NCBI GenBank assembly: GCA_054601695.1
Contig: BAAHQB010000006.1
Span: 434,001 to 498,000, forward strand
Length of the DNA: 64,000 nt
Source: Amorphochlora amoebiformis
Lineage: Eukaryota > Cercozoa > Chlorarachniophyceae
Direction: 5' to 3'
In this document: positions 1 to 64,000 of the stretch, piece by piece
How positions within the stretch are numbered: the stretch's first letter is position 1
Layout: each line of letters begins with the position of its first letter
Program-made: the position numbers and the translations under genes
Notes under the pieces: generated by a model
Told to the model about the DNA's origin: nothing
The model's input: only the letters and a program-made list of their open reading frames with translations
Database searches by the model: none

Positions 1-182
1 TTTCAAACTAAGAAATCCTTCGGGTAAACACATTCAACGCGGGTTTAATTGCAGTCCACGAGCTATGGCTTCATATATGGTTTCGCCCTTTATTAAACAC
101 CCCCCCCATTTGTCAAATTGTCAGGAGAGCGATTCTCAATATTCCTCGGCGTGTGGGAGTATACGCGACAGACAACCTTCAG

Positions 183-22840
<22,658 letters not shown>

Positions 22841-22949
22841 TCGTGTATTTTCTTGCGAATGTAATATCTAGAATCTAAATTCTATGAAAACAATGAAGGA
22901 ATTGATTTCATATTTATTAGATATGTATTATGTATTTATGTATTCTATG

Positions 22950-23041
<92 letters not shown>

Positions 23042-23077
23042 TATGTATATATTAGATATAAATATATATACATACAT

Positions 23078-23120
<43 letters not shown>

Positions 23121-23135
23121 TATTCATAGTATATA

Positions 23136-23181
<46 letters not shown>

Positions 23182-24070
23182 CCCCTTCTAATATCATTAC
23201 CGTATTTCTCTTTTTTTTTTGCTTCTTTTTTTTTTCTTTTCCCTTGTTGTATTAATTCGCTTGTACCTCAATTTTTATCCAACTCCCTGCGCTATTTTCA
23301 AAAAAGGTCAAAAAAAAAAAAAACTTCAAAGAAAAGAAAAAAAAAATGAAAAGCCAAAAGGAATCGAACCTCGGTTCGTTTCCTCAGGGTTGTGCGATGG
23401 AGCGGGTCCCTAGTCGTCAACTTGAGTATTATACTAAATTTGTTAATTATCTTCAAAATCTTTAATTTTCGGGCTGTAATAATATCAATATCACCAGATC
23501 GTCGAAATTCAGTTGTGTTTAAACAAATTGAGGCCAGTCATAGAGCACATTGCAACTGCAAATTGTAACTCATGAGTTTGATATTGATCGCCTGATGTAC
23601 GGACGGTACGGAAGTAGTATGATATTACTAGTATTTTCTACTGTATGATTCGCAATGATTTTCATAAATCGTGCCCTAGCTAGCTAGAGTCTCAGTTGAA
23701 CCTGAATAATTATATATATATATATAAAAAGCTCAGTCATCGGATATTATAGTCTAGATAGTCACAAAGCCGAAGGTGTATATTGACACTCCAACAAATC
23801 CGATGGCATTAATTTATTGTATCAAGTGGAGACACTACTAGGCATCATCTAGATCGTGTTAAAAAAAAAAATGGATGAAGTCTAATCGATCCAGAACATG
23901 GCTATTAGTCTCCAATTCGCTTCTTTTCGCTCCTTGTTCACATTTCCGTCCCTCAACTCGCGATTCCCGCCTTCGCACTTCCAAATGAGCTACACAGTTA
24001 GGCTAATCAGATAGAATCGCCATTATCCTGATTTCTTTCTGTGTGTAAAAGCAAACAAAAACACGCATAT

Positions 24071-24113
<43 letters not shown>

Positions 24114-24118
24114 TTATA

Positions 24119-24181
<63 letters not shown>

Positions 24182-24274
24182 TTATATACATATATATATA
24201 TATATAATATATATACATATATATATATATATCTAGATATATATTTGTATACACAGAGTATATATAAATATAAT

Positions 24275-24305
<31 letters not shown>

Positions 24306-24345
24306 ATGTATATTTGTGCCGAAGATCTCCAATTGGAAATAGCTT

Positions 24346-24396
24346 TCGCTCCGCCTGGGGTCGAACCAGGTTTCTCAGCCCCGATGGCTCAGAGCG
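24346..24396 (-). ncRNA. 51-nt tRNA-like element (truncated tRNA or SINE remnant)
   Basis: On the minus strand a seven-base stem CGCTCTG pairs with CGGAGCG (one G-U). It encloses a hairpin AGCC-ATCGG-GGCT and a canonical T-arm CCTGG-TTCGACC-CCAGG, followed by A at the discriminator position. The element lacks a normal D or anticodon arm: only one hairpin of 13 nt lies between acceptor and T-arm. It could be a tRNA-derived repeat, a degenerate tRNA or a chance fold. A second T-arm-like sequence (GAGGTTCGATTCC) lies at about 23370 on the same strand without a matching acceptor stem. Confidence 0.3.
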
Positions 24397-24418
24397 ACTT
24401 AGATACATACGGTACACA

Positions 24419-24459
<41 letters not shown>

Positions 24460-24614
24460 GTGTGTATGTATATGCCTCTATTTGTATGTATATATGTATA
24501 CATGTGTATGTGTATGTGTATATATGTATGCGTGTGAACACATATGCATATACATATATATATATGTGTTATGTATGTGTATATATGATATGTGTATTGA
24601 TATTTTTGTAACAG

Positions 24615-25012
24615 AAGTTAATTCATCGCCGAAAACTTAAATGGTTTGTCCTGAAGGCAAAATGGTGTGCGCCATTAGCGTTAGTTAGGGTTAGGGCAGG
24701 GTTAAGGTTAGGGTCAGCTTTAAGGTTAGGTCAGGGTTAAGATTAGAAATATGTTAAAAGAAAAAATCGGAACATTAACTCACTGCCGAAAAAATTAATT
24801 ATTTTCTCCGAAGGAAAATGGAATGTTGCGCGAATCTCTTGCGTTAGGGTTAGGGTGAAGGTCAGTGGTTCATGATGTGTTAGGGGCAGGAGGGGCAGGG
24901 TTATGTTTAGGGTTAGGGTTAGGTTTAGGATTAGGGTTGAGGTTAGGACTTGGAAAATCCCTAAATTATTCATCGGCGAATAATTAAATTATTTTTTTTT
25001 TTCAGAAGGCAA
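24615..25012. repeat. Three degenerate copies of a 170-bp repeat with TTAGGG
   Basis: The motif TTnATCGnCGAAnAnTTAAAT followed by TTT and GAAGGCAAA occurs at about 24620, 24777 and 24967. After the first two copies comes GCGTTAGGGTTAGGG and degenerate TTAGGG/GGTCAG repeats. The orientation is constant. Confidence 0.6.
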
Positions 25013-25485
25013 ACTTATTTACTCTTTCTTTTACCTGGAAATTTCCGTTTGGAGCCAAGGGTACCTCCACGGGGTTTCTTCAAAAATCAACCTGCGCAGC
25101 TGTCTTCAGTAAGGTTCGCCAGCCATCCGCGCCCACAGTACAAGCTGAAGCTTATCAGGATACGCATCGTATCATTCGACACCTCATCTAGTGCCAGAGT
25201 GATTCACACGATAGTATAATACCATTAGCAATTTGATAAATCAGTAGACATAGTGCAAAATCAGATTCTCTCACCAACATACCTCAAACCGAGAAAGTAA
25301 TTACTGAAGAATTCGAGGCTGAGAGAAGCGAAAAATAGCCGTGCAGATTGGAAACGAAACGAAAGCTTTCCAATTGTGACTGAAGTTCCACTTCTCAATT
25401 CGCTCGACGAATTCCTCAGAATCCAAACGTCTGGCGGTGAAGCCTGGGTTAACCCAAAAAAAAAACCAAGCAAGCCACATCAGCT

Positions 25486-26215
25486 ATGTCCATCACGTTC
25501 GAGCCTACTCTTCTAGACTCCAACCTTCTTTCTCCTCTCAAATGTTGTGATGACATCATCGATAGTTTTTACGATTTCCGCAACCTCGAGGACCTCCTCG
25601 ATTCCCCGCAAACTTTCCTTCGAGAGACCCATTCTCCCCTTCTCGGCAAACACGAAACCTGCGATAAATCCAGAAGTTCTTCGCGATCGACCTCGACAGA
25701 ACTCAAGACGTATCTAAATGACTTTTCAGAGCAGCATGATTCTTCCAGTCTGCGTGAAACCATCGAAGAGAAGAGCACAACGACGGAAGAGGCCAGCATC
25801 GAGGAAGCCATGAACCCGATCTTTTTTTCCGGAGTAGATAAAATCGCGGCAAGATCAAACCGAAATGGCAACCACCCGCCGATCGCATCCCTTTGTGCGC
25901 TGTGCATCGTTGAGGGGGTACTGGAAGCGGCCAACCAAAGCGTCCGCAAGGGAAGAGGACAGTTGTGCGACCGGTAGTAAAGCCGAATGAAAAATCACAA
26001 TTATCTCTGAAGACTGATGTTCGGCAGGCATATCGAGGCGATCGAATCCCGGAACGTTTTCGAGGCAAGGTTTTGCATGTACATGGCTGCTCGGGATGAA
26101 AAACCTGACCTGAAGGAGAAAGATATTCGTGGGAAGACGTTTCGGTTAACGTCGAAGCGAGTTTCTCGCCATAAGCTGCTGACTTTCACGGTTTGAGATG
26201 CAAACATGGCAAATA

Positions 26216-26259
<44 letters not shown>

Positions 26260-26263
26260 ATAC

Positions 26264-26309
<46 letters not shown>

Positions 26310-27035
26310 GTGCGTATATCTAAACATATGTATTTACTTATTCATGACCAAATTTCCGACAGTCGGATGACGACACCGTGTCGGCCAACCTCCTTCGCAT
26401 TCACATCTCCCCAAAATCTGCTAGTGGTTTTCCCTATCGCCAGAATCTCTTCTGTATGCATCCCCGCGCAATCTGGGAGGGCAATCACGCCACTCATGTT
26501 CAATATCAGTCCCTAGTATCTTCAGATACATTCAAGAAGCTCTCTGGACCGGTACTGAAATTTCCTCCTGTTTATCTCCATTGATCTCTAGATTGCTCAA
26601 GTCTAGGGATAGGTACGGCATCAAGCTGGTGATGATTGTAACGTACATGTGTATACCAGGACCATCCCGTCCTAGCGTACAAGGCCTCTAACGGACGTAT
26701 TGCCATGTTCAAGTTCTCGGGTCTCGCCGCGCAGAGCTCGGGTGCCATCGATACCGGGCTCTACTGCACGCAGATCTCAAGCCCACGCCGAGATTCGCCC
26801 AAGATTGGAAAAAGCAAATTGGATTTGGAATCCCTGCGGCGGCATGTTCTGGCCACACACCGTCAGATGGTGAATTTAGGTTGGTCTACACACTATGCCA
26901 GCTCCTCTCATTGCCGTGTGATGTGGATTCGCCTTTTTTCCTTTATATGTTCTAAGGTGTATCTTTGTCCCTCTCTTCAATCTTTTCGTTATCTCTCTCA
27001 CACTCTCTCCCCCAGGTTTTCTAATAAGTCACAGA

Positions 27036-27087
<52 letters not shown>

Positions 27088-27145
27088 CATATGTGTGTAT
27101 GTATGTATATGTTTACTATGTTGTTTCTCATACAACGCAATATAT

Positions 27146-27179
<34 letters not shown>

Positions 27180-27445
27180 CATAAAATATATAAATACATA
27201 AATATATAAATATATGCACACAATTATATACCACCAGCACATCTCATCCCTGAAGCCTTCACCTCTAAGGTCTTCACCCTAACCTAACGCCAACTCTTAA
27301 CCCTAACCCTTATCTACCCAGCCCTAACCTACCCCACATACACACGTATATATATGTATATTTACATATATATATATATATATATATAATATATATGTAC
27401 ATAACATTTATATACACACACATAATATATAATATATACATAAAT

Positions 27446-27488
<43 letters not shown>

Positions 27489-27585
27489 CTTTATATATAT
27501 ATGTATATATATATATATCTACTTATATATAATATATTATATATATATATATATTTATATAATATTTATTTATATAGATATATAT

Positions 27586-27637
<52 letters not shown>

Positions 27638-28006
27638 CCCTAACCCTACCCGTAACCCCAACCCTGGCTTTAACCCTAATCCTAAACAAAACCCGTTTGA
27701 CGCATACATTCATACATACATATTTATATTACACATATATGTGATATGTGTACATGCACATGTACCATGCTTTATTTAATGACAAATACAAGAAACCCAT
27801 ATATATTATGCTATATTTAATGGCAAGTGCATGAAAACTATGCAGGCATGGTTTGCATGATCTTCAACATAGTGTGAGCCCTAATCCCAACAGGTCCGAA
27901 TAATTGACACGCAACCCGACGGACGAACATGGTTCCAGCTTCCCCTCAGTTCGCGAGAACTGGAAGAGTTTGAGAGGTAGATATGAGATATCTGTGAATA
28001 TATATA

Positions 28007-28052
<46 letters not shown>

Positions 28053-28079
28053 TAAATATATCTCGTTACACATAACATG

Positions 28080-28132
<53 letters not shown>

Positions 28133-28207
28133 ATATATATATAATATGTATATATGTAAATATGACCTACATGTATGCAAACGTAAATATGCTTCACAAA
28201 ATCATAC

Positions 28208-28240
<33 letters not shown>

Positions 28241-28260
28241 TACATGTACAGCGTTACACA

Positions 28261-28296
<36 letters not shown>

Positions 28297-28309
28297 TTAA
28301 ATATATATG

Positions 28310-28351
<42 letters not shown>

Positions 28352-28666
28352 GTAATAATAGTAAATATATTCATACTTTTTATTTATAGGTGTCTGTCCA
28401 CCCTCAAAACCCGACACTTCTGCACCCTTTCCATGCGAAAACCCTTGGAAATCTCAAGAAATTCAGTAAATTTGGTAGTAGTTCCGAGACCTCCAGAAGG
28501 AAACAACAAAGAAAAGAAGGGGTGGGAGAGAAAAGAAAAGGAGAGAGACACAAAAAAGAATGGGCCAGAGCTACGCAAGAGGAAGAGAGAAGACGGAATT
28601 CAGGGAGAGATCAAGACACCCAAGCTTCTCAGGCAGAGAAGGTTCAAACCATATCCTCGAACTTAA
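25486..28666 (+). CDS. Unrecognised protein with Ser/Thr-rich N-terminus and basic C-terminus (8 exons)
   Basis: I do not recognise this protein. Proposed exons are 25486-25833, 25941-26069, 26116-26190, 26363-26551, 26660-26879, 27238-27269, 27894-27976 and 28390-28666, about 450 residues, phases consistent throughout. The first exon begins with ATG and is acidic and Ser/Thr-rich ([12 protein letters not shown]). The middle exons encode a globular-looking region ([41 protein letters not shown]). The end is strongly Lys/Arg-rich ([23 protein letters not shown]), which suggests a nuclear or nucleic-acid-binding protein. Two introns are unusually short for this window (107 and 46 nt), while three later ones contain (TA)n. 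The last exon also has a second open frame to 28725, and an alternative 3' exon near 28755-28901 (VLWMDGAEGLPVGSLDW) is possible. Existence of the gene is likely; function is unknown. Confidence 0.65.
27500..28360. repeat. (TA)n blocks in introns of the 25486 gene
   Basis: TA-rich tracts lie at 27350-27635, 28000-28130 and 28200-28350, around the exon at 27894-27976. Short degenerate CCCTAA pieces lie at 27279-27330 and 27637-27690. Confidence 0.85.
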
Positions 28667-29228
28667 CTAAAGCGAAACATAACACGAAATGGCTTGGTCC
28701 CTATTCTCCTACGAATACTCCCTAAACCTTAAGTTATCTAACCCTAACCGTAGGTTGGTATCGGAGGCTAGGCGCCCAGGGCGAGATGTGCTTTGGATGG
28801 ATGGAGCTGAGGGGTTACCCGTCGGGTCACTGGATTGGATTCCGCTCTCACTGCCGCTCTGTGCCTTCTCTCGAGTGTTTAATACTGAATTTACGGTGTA
28901 GGAGCTGCACCCACCATAGATACATGCGTGCATTGTTTATTAGGCTATTTTGTGTTTACAATGATTTAGTTAATATTGGCCTTTCACTTCTGGATACTTA
29001 GGATATGTTCTCAAGTACGTCGGATTAGGCTATACTATAGGAGTAGAACTAATACTAGCTGAGCTTGGAAACTAACATTGATCACGTATCATAAAATTCT
29101 TGGCCAGAATTTGATTTAACTAGCTATAGATATGTAAGATATATTTCAAATTGCTACGGAGTTGTCTAGTTGTTAACTATCTAGACTATAAGTTACTGGT
29201 GTGAGGCCCCGTTCGAGGTATACATTGG
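28667..29228. other. Convergent intergenic region
   Basis: This unique sequence lies between the end of the + gene at 28666 and the distal terminal exon copy of the M32 gene. An open stretch at 28755-28901 could be an extra 3' exon of the + gene. The rest shows no coding signal. Confidence 0.5.
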
Positions 29229-29281
29229 TTACAAACTGTACAGCTTTGAGTACTTTTCTTGTAGATACTCCATGAAACACC
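29229..29281 (-). other. Second copy of the M32 terminal coding exon
   Basis: This copy encodes the same C-terminal residues (CFMEYLQEKYSKLYSL, then TAA) as 29757-29705 and keeps the acceptor CCCTCAG. It lies 476 bp further downstream. It could serve as an alternative last exon or simply be part of the duplicated 3' region. Confidence 0.85.
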
Positions 29282-29346
29282 CTGAGGGAGTTATTTGTGT
29301 GTGTTGAAGAACAGGAGAAACGCATTAATATGTCAAAATTTCTATG

Positions 29347-29377
<31 letters not shown>

Positions 29378-29415
29378 ATCTATATGTATATATGTACATG
29401 TTTAAATACTTTATA

Positions 29416-29464
<49 letters not shown>

Positions 29465-29704
29465 CACACTCACAAACACACACTTTACGTGATGGGATTA
29501 ATACTCAAGTACGTCGGATTAGGCTATACTACAGGAGTAGGAACTAATACTAGCTGAGCTTGGAAACTAACATTGATCACGTATCATAAAACTTGTCTTG
29601 GCCAGAAATTTGATTAAACTAGATATGTAAGATATATCTCAAATTGCTGCGGAGTTGTTAACTGTAAGTTACTGCTGTGAGGCGGCGTTCGAGGTATACA
29701 CTGG

Positions 29705-48796
<19,092 letters not shown>

Positions 48797-48904
48797 GGTA
48801 CTGACGGCTAGAATCACGAATCCCGGAATTAATCGACGGGGAGGTCTCTGGAGAGTCGCCTGTGAGGAAGGAGAAGGTTTAAGGGGGCGGGGAGAGCCTA
48901 GGAT
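48797..48904. promoter_or_regulatory. 108-bp divergent promoter region
   Basis: The start codons of the M32 gene (minus, 48796) and the next gene (plus, 48905) are only 108 bp apart. The interval is GC-balanced, free of (TA)n and contains no obvious TATA box. A shared bidirectional promoter is the simplest inference, provided both start codons are correct. Confidence 0.5.
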
Positions 48905-52352
<3,448 letters not shown>

Positions 52353-53504
52353 ACCAGGTAACAAGTGGTCTCGTATGTCAATTCTGAAAGTCTGAGATTT
52401 TTAAACCGTAAACGATGAAAGGCGGCCTTGAGCACTATTCTTCTCAGCCTCTTGTAAAGCCGATCAAGTTCTCAGTTAAAACTAGTAAATACTAGAAATA
52501 CTTAGTGTGATGGCCAGAATGTACTACCGTAGGCTCTGTGAGTACTCAGGCGCATGGTGTATATCTAGATATGCTGTGAACTACAACATATGTATAACGA
52601 ATATTGTGTAGGTGGTATATGTATACGTACTAGGTATATATTATATAGATATACTATGATATTCCTAGACTCAGTATTATGACTACTAGCTCTATAGGAC
52701 TATAGCTAGTATGACTAGCTAGTACTAGTAGTATGACTCTATGAGCTAGATCTAGTAGATGAGTCATGCAGAAACCACACCAGAGTAATTCGATCTACAT
52801 GTACATGATGTGCCTCTTACTGGAGTAGTTATACTCAATACGTACTAGTCTAGTATGTATACGTAGTATGCAAGCTAGACGAGACTGACTAAGTTGTAGT
52901 ACCAATTGATATATATTCTCGATTTTGAGTTGTTACTGCTAGTACTAGTATTACTAGATTAGTTATCGCTGAGATATGCACATTTAGATCTTGAATCGTT
53001 GGTTCCTGCTTTGCTGAGATGAATTTCCTCGCATGGGCAATAGAATGAAAGTCTTAGAGAGCTAGTCTGACCAGTAGTGCGACAGCCAACTCCCGGAGTG
53101 TTGAAACCTATAATCCCGAATGACCCGACCGATCTTCAATTTCCACGGAACACTCCGAGTCTCTTTTTGATATTTTAGGCATCTGAATAAATTATACTCG
53201 CAAATCTAAATTCAAAAATTAGTATGCCTTATAAAGAGGGATATGAGAGCTCTTTCTCAAAATAATCCTCTAAACTTGGAATAAAGACGAGCAAGGCTTG
53301 TGACTCTATTCAAGCCTTGACGGAATAAAATGAGAAGGGAATAAAAAAAAAAGAAATAAGCCAGAACGTTGACGACGACGACGACGTGTCGAGCAGATGA
53401 GCTCTGTCCAAAAGAATCCGCCCGGCAATTTATACCGCCCCCCCATTCCCATATCGTTATAACTTGGACCCTAATAATGGTATATCTGTAGGTTTTTGAT
53501 TATG
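52353..53504. other. Convergent intergenic region
   Basis: About 1.15 kb of unique AT-rich DNA lies between the + gene ending near 52352 and the minus-strand kinase ending at 53505. Short CTAGTA-rich patches occur at 52660-52760 and 52840-52970. There is no persuasive open frame and no telomere-like repeat. Confidence 0.5.
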
Positions 53505-53804
53505 CTACGACGATGAAGTGTCGAGCAGCCGTTGCCTCTTGGGTTGTTTCTGCTCCATCCCTATGTCCGCAAAACCCCCGCTTCTTTTCTTTTTTGTGGA
53601 TTCAATATGTTGGTTCCCCTCTTGATTTTGGAGCTCCGGACGGGCATCTACCTGAGAGGCATCGTCATCCTAGACGGTGTGGGGTGATAAATTTAAATAT
53701 GGCCTACACATTTCTATGTAACTTATATTACATCATTGTTTTTACATATATATATATATATATATATGTGTATATATGTATATATATATATATATATGTG
53801 TGTA

Positions 53805-53847
<43 letters not shown>

Positions 53848-53883
53848 TATATATATATATATTATATATATGTATATATATAT

Positions 53884-53915
<32 letters not shown>

Positions 53916-54138
53916 ACTATATATGTATGTAACAATGTATATATATCTAGTATATGTATGATTGTCTGTAAGTATGTTGTCAGTATGTATATAAAATCAT
54001 GTGGCTATAATCAATATTTGTCTACTATCTCTAGTACCCAGCTCTGATAGCTATACTCCGGCTAGGTCTTAGTTATACAGAGAGATCATAGTGCTACGTA
54101 TATGTGTTATAGATTCATTATCTAACTCACACAACATG

Positions 54139-54190
<52 letters not shown>

Positions 54191-54381
54191 TAATATTTTA
54201 TTTAGTGTGCTGTGTGTAATGTAATAATTGTGTGTGCGTACGTATATGGCCTTTGGATATTAGTTTTGTTACCAGGAGATCATCAAGCGCCTGGATTATA
54301 GACTTCCGATCCGGCTGGCAGTTAAGTATGTCAGTCCGAATTTCTCTATCTCAATATATATCTTACATATAATATAAATGC

Positions 54382-54436
<55 letters not shown>

Positions 54437-56207
54437 TTTAGCACATACGTATACCTATAAACTCACCGATGCAGGCAATGAACTTCCCTGTGACAAATAA
54501 CTCACAGGCGTGAGCATACCGTCCTTGGTCTCTCCTGTGGAGTCGCTATTGCTACTCTTGGTGGTGTCCAGCAGATGCCGCCGCAGCTCAGCGGCTTGCT
54601 TCCCGTCGATCACTGGTGCCCTCCAACCATGACTTACATATGACGACCGACGCTTCTCATCCAAATTTTCACTAGACTTGGAGCTACTAGACCGTGGGAT
54701 AGGAGAGTTTCTATGTGTTCCCCGTTTCGCGCGTCGTCCTTCTGCAGCGGTGATAATGGGATGAGAGGCCAGGTCATCGATTGTCATCCGTTCCTTGGGT
54801 GACCTGTTGAGAAGCCTGAGTGTGTTATTGCATGAGCTGGAGAATCGATTGTGGTATTGATAGGCCAACCCGTTGAGCAGAGACTTGATGGGGCCTGGAA
54901 CATCTTTTGGGATCTCCAGCTCTCCTGTCAGGATGTCGTCTCTAAGCTCCTCCAGGTAATCACCTTAGGGATAAATGTAGTGTGGTGAGCGGAGCCTAGA
55001 GAAAATCGTTCAAGATTGGGTTTTGTACGAACCGTCATAGGGGTAGGCCCCTGTTAGCAGCACATAGAATATCACGCCTAAGCTCCAAATATCAGCTTTT
55101 GACCCCGAGTAAGGTTCTGCTCGCCTAAGGAATACAAAAAGATTGGTCTAAGACAAAGCAGATCGCAATGTGATATTTGCGCACCATATCTCGGGGCAGG
55201 CGATGTGTGGCGTGCCGCAAAACATATCCAAAAGCTTCCCTTCATCTCCATGTTCTTCTTTGTGGGCGAGGTCGAAGTCGATTATCTGCATGACCCCGTG
55301 GATATCCAGGATCATATTCTCCAGTTTCAAATCTCGGTGGTACACACCCTGAGAATATTTTTAGTCGTGAATTTAGTCCCTCAACGCGGTGATCAGTTAA
55401 GAATTGGTATTACCACTGAATGCATAAACTTGACAGCTGAAACAGCTTGACAGAAGATATGAAGAGCTGCCTCCATGTTTATCCGATTTCCTGCGCAACG
55501 AATGCAAAGTCCATTAGTATATCAGCTCGTATACAAGGCTACCGTAGCGATAACACCTTTGTGAGTGAGATATTCGAGGAGGGATATCCCGTTGATGAGC
55601 TCTAAAACCAAAAATATTTAGTCAGTTGTCCTCAGGAAATTTTCGTAACGTTATACCCTGCACTATGAAGATAGAATCGGCCGTTCTGTGATGGGATATA
55701 TATCGTACGATGTTCGGGTGGGATATCGACTCGAGGCAGCGTATTTCTTGCATCGCTCTGTCTTCGTTCGAGAGCGCGCAACTGTCTTGAAACCTGAGAA
55801 ACAATGCTCAAAACGTATGAAATTTCACAAGATAATGAATTACCCTTTCTCAATGACCTTGATGGCCACAGCTTCCCCTGTATTGAGATCTCTGTAGAGA
55901 AAACTGTTAGTAAAACTCTGGTGAGATCGTCACCTTAACTTACCTCGCACTGATTACGCGCGCTACGGCCCCTTGGCCCAGCTCTGGCCCCAGCACAAAC
56001 ATCTCTGATCATATTAGTAGACTGTCAGCCACAGGAAAAACATTTAATCTGTGAAAAACTTGGAAAAAACATGTCAACGGAGGCCTCAAAAATCGCATTA
56101 CCGCCGTTTTCACTGCGCAATATGTGGATCACTGGGCCATTTTTATCGGTTTGTCGCAAGTCCAGGTACGAATCTACTCCTTGCTTGTCAGAATTTGCCT
56201 CCTCCAT
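53505..56207 (-). CDS. Ser/Thr protein kinase with DFD motif and basic C-terminal tail (12 exons)
   Basis: This is a eukaryotic protein kinase transferring phosphate from ATP to Ser/Thr residues. Exons in transcript order are 56207-56102, 56004-55944, 55891-55844, 55793-55657, 55601-55557, 55490-55414, 55348-55185, 55124-55033, 54963-54870, 54815-54467, 54314-54273 and 53651-53505, giving 453 residues with all phases consistent. Landmarks are the Gly-loop [12 protein letters not shown] lysine, helix C Glu in [15 protein letters not shown], hinge QELING, catalytic [11 protein letters not shown] (normally DFG), [10 protein letters not shown] (normally APE), [19 protein letters not shown] and [13 protein letters not shown]. 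The overall layout is CAMK/AMPK-like. The C-terminus is Ser-rich, then Lys/Arg-rich (KKKR, PKRQR), possibly a nuclear signal. Introns are short (about 40-110 nt) except the two near the 3' end, which carry (TA)n. Confidence 0.92.
53735..54272. other. Large 3' intron of the kinase gene
   Basis: Between exons 54314-54273 and 53651-53505 the intron holds (TA)n at 53745-53920 and 54145-54185, and about 200 bp of unique DNA at 53930-54140. No additional exon was found. Confidence 0.6.
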
Positions 56208-63998
<7,791 letters not shown>

Positions 63999-64000
63999 CT

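Larger units (their letters stand above)
22841..25485. other. Intergenic region between the helicase and the next + gene
   Basis: After the helicase stop come (TA)n tracts at 22945-23180, then about 900 bp of unique AT-rich DNA (23190-24080) without a coding signal, another (TA)n block (24070-24300), a tRNA-like patch at 24346-24396, and degenerate TTAGGG repeats mixed with a 170-bp repeat (24615-25010). The last 450 bp (25030-25485) are unique and of balanced composition, and are likely promoter and leader of the gene starting at 25486. Confidence 0.6.

Noticed and set aside
60-180. Frame starting MASYMVSPF as the helicase N-terminus
   Set aside because: It runs to a stop at about 218 and is out of frame with the following candidate exon; no support beyond being open.
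23340-23440. Second tRNA-like sequence with T-arm GAGGTTCGATTCC
   Set aside because: No matching acceptor stem could be found.
53513-53760. Plus-strand frame [10 protein letters not shown]
   Set aside because: It is antisense to the last kinase exon, which has splice-phase and stop-codon support.
55170-55450. Plus-strand frames over the kinase
   Set aside because: They are shadows of the HRD/DFD exon on the minus strand.

Overview
This window looks like nuclear DNA of an intron-rich protist (a unicellular eukaryote or alga). I cannot name the species. Three things support this: the genes are cut into dozens of tiny exons (mostly 25-80 nt) with GT-AG borders; the introns are filled with (TA)n tracts and interstitial TTAGGG/CCCTAA telomere-type arrays; and the proteins are eukaryotic in kind (a DDX21/Gu-type nucleolar helicase, a Ser/Thr kinase, an M32 carboxypeptidase with a leader like an organelle transit peptide). 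Nearly all long open frames rich in [10 protein letters not shown] or NPNPN are translated microsatellites, not genes.

I rebuilt six genes by joining exons whose reading phase and protein family signatures agree. (1) + strand, about 183-22840: a DEAD-box RNA helicase of the DDX21/DDX50 (Gu) type in about 41 exons, with all helicase motifs, a GUCT domain, an Arg-Gly/Asp-rich tail and, unusually, a C-terminal S1 RNA-binding domain. (2) + strand, 25486-28666: an unrecognised protein with a basic C-terminus. (3) - strand, 48796-29705: an M32 metallocarboxypeptidase in 30 exons carrying all six M32 motifs. (4) + strand, 48905-about 52352: an unrecognised protein, divergent from gene 3 with only 108 bp between the two start codons. 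(5) - strand, 56207-53505: a compact 12-exon Ser/Thr protein kinase with DFD in place of DFG. (6) - strand, 63998-58397: the 3' part of an unrecognised, probably helical protein; its 5' end lies outside the window.

The most striking feature is not a gene. Introns of genes 1, 3, 4 and 6 contain extra copies of the neighbouring exon-intron junctions: exon ends with their donor site, or acceptor sites with the first exon bases, repeated one to seven times. Several copied acceptors keep their AG but lead straight into an in-frame stop. Other notable structures are an 83-bp minisatellite with a 413-bp higher-order period, two oppositely oriented halves of a minisatellite that form a large palindrome, an inverted copy of a whole exon, a duplicated terminal exon, and very long (CT)n and (GA)n blocks.

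Intergenic stretches at 22841-25485, 28667-29228, 52353-53504 and 56208-58396 hold degenerate telomere-like repeats, a tRNA-like element and otherwise unremarkable unique DNA. All exon limits come from reading the sequence by eye and need transcript data for confirmation.
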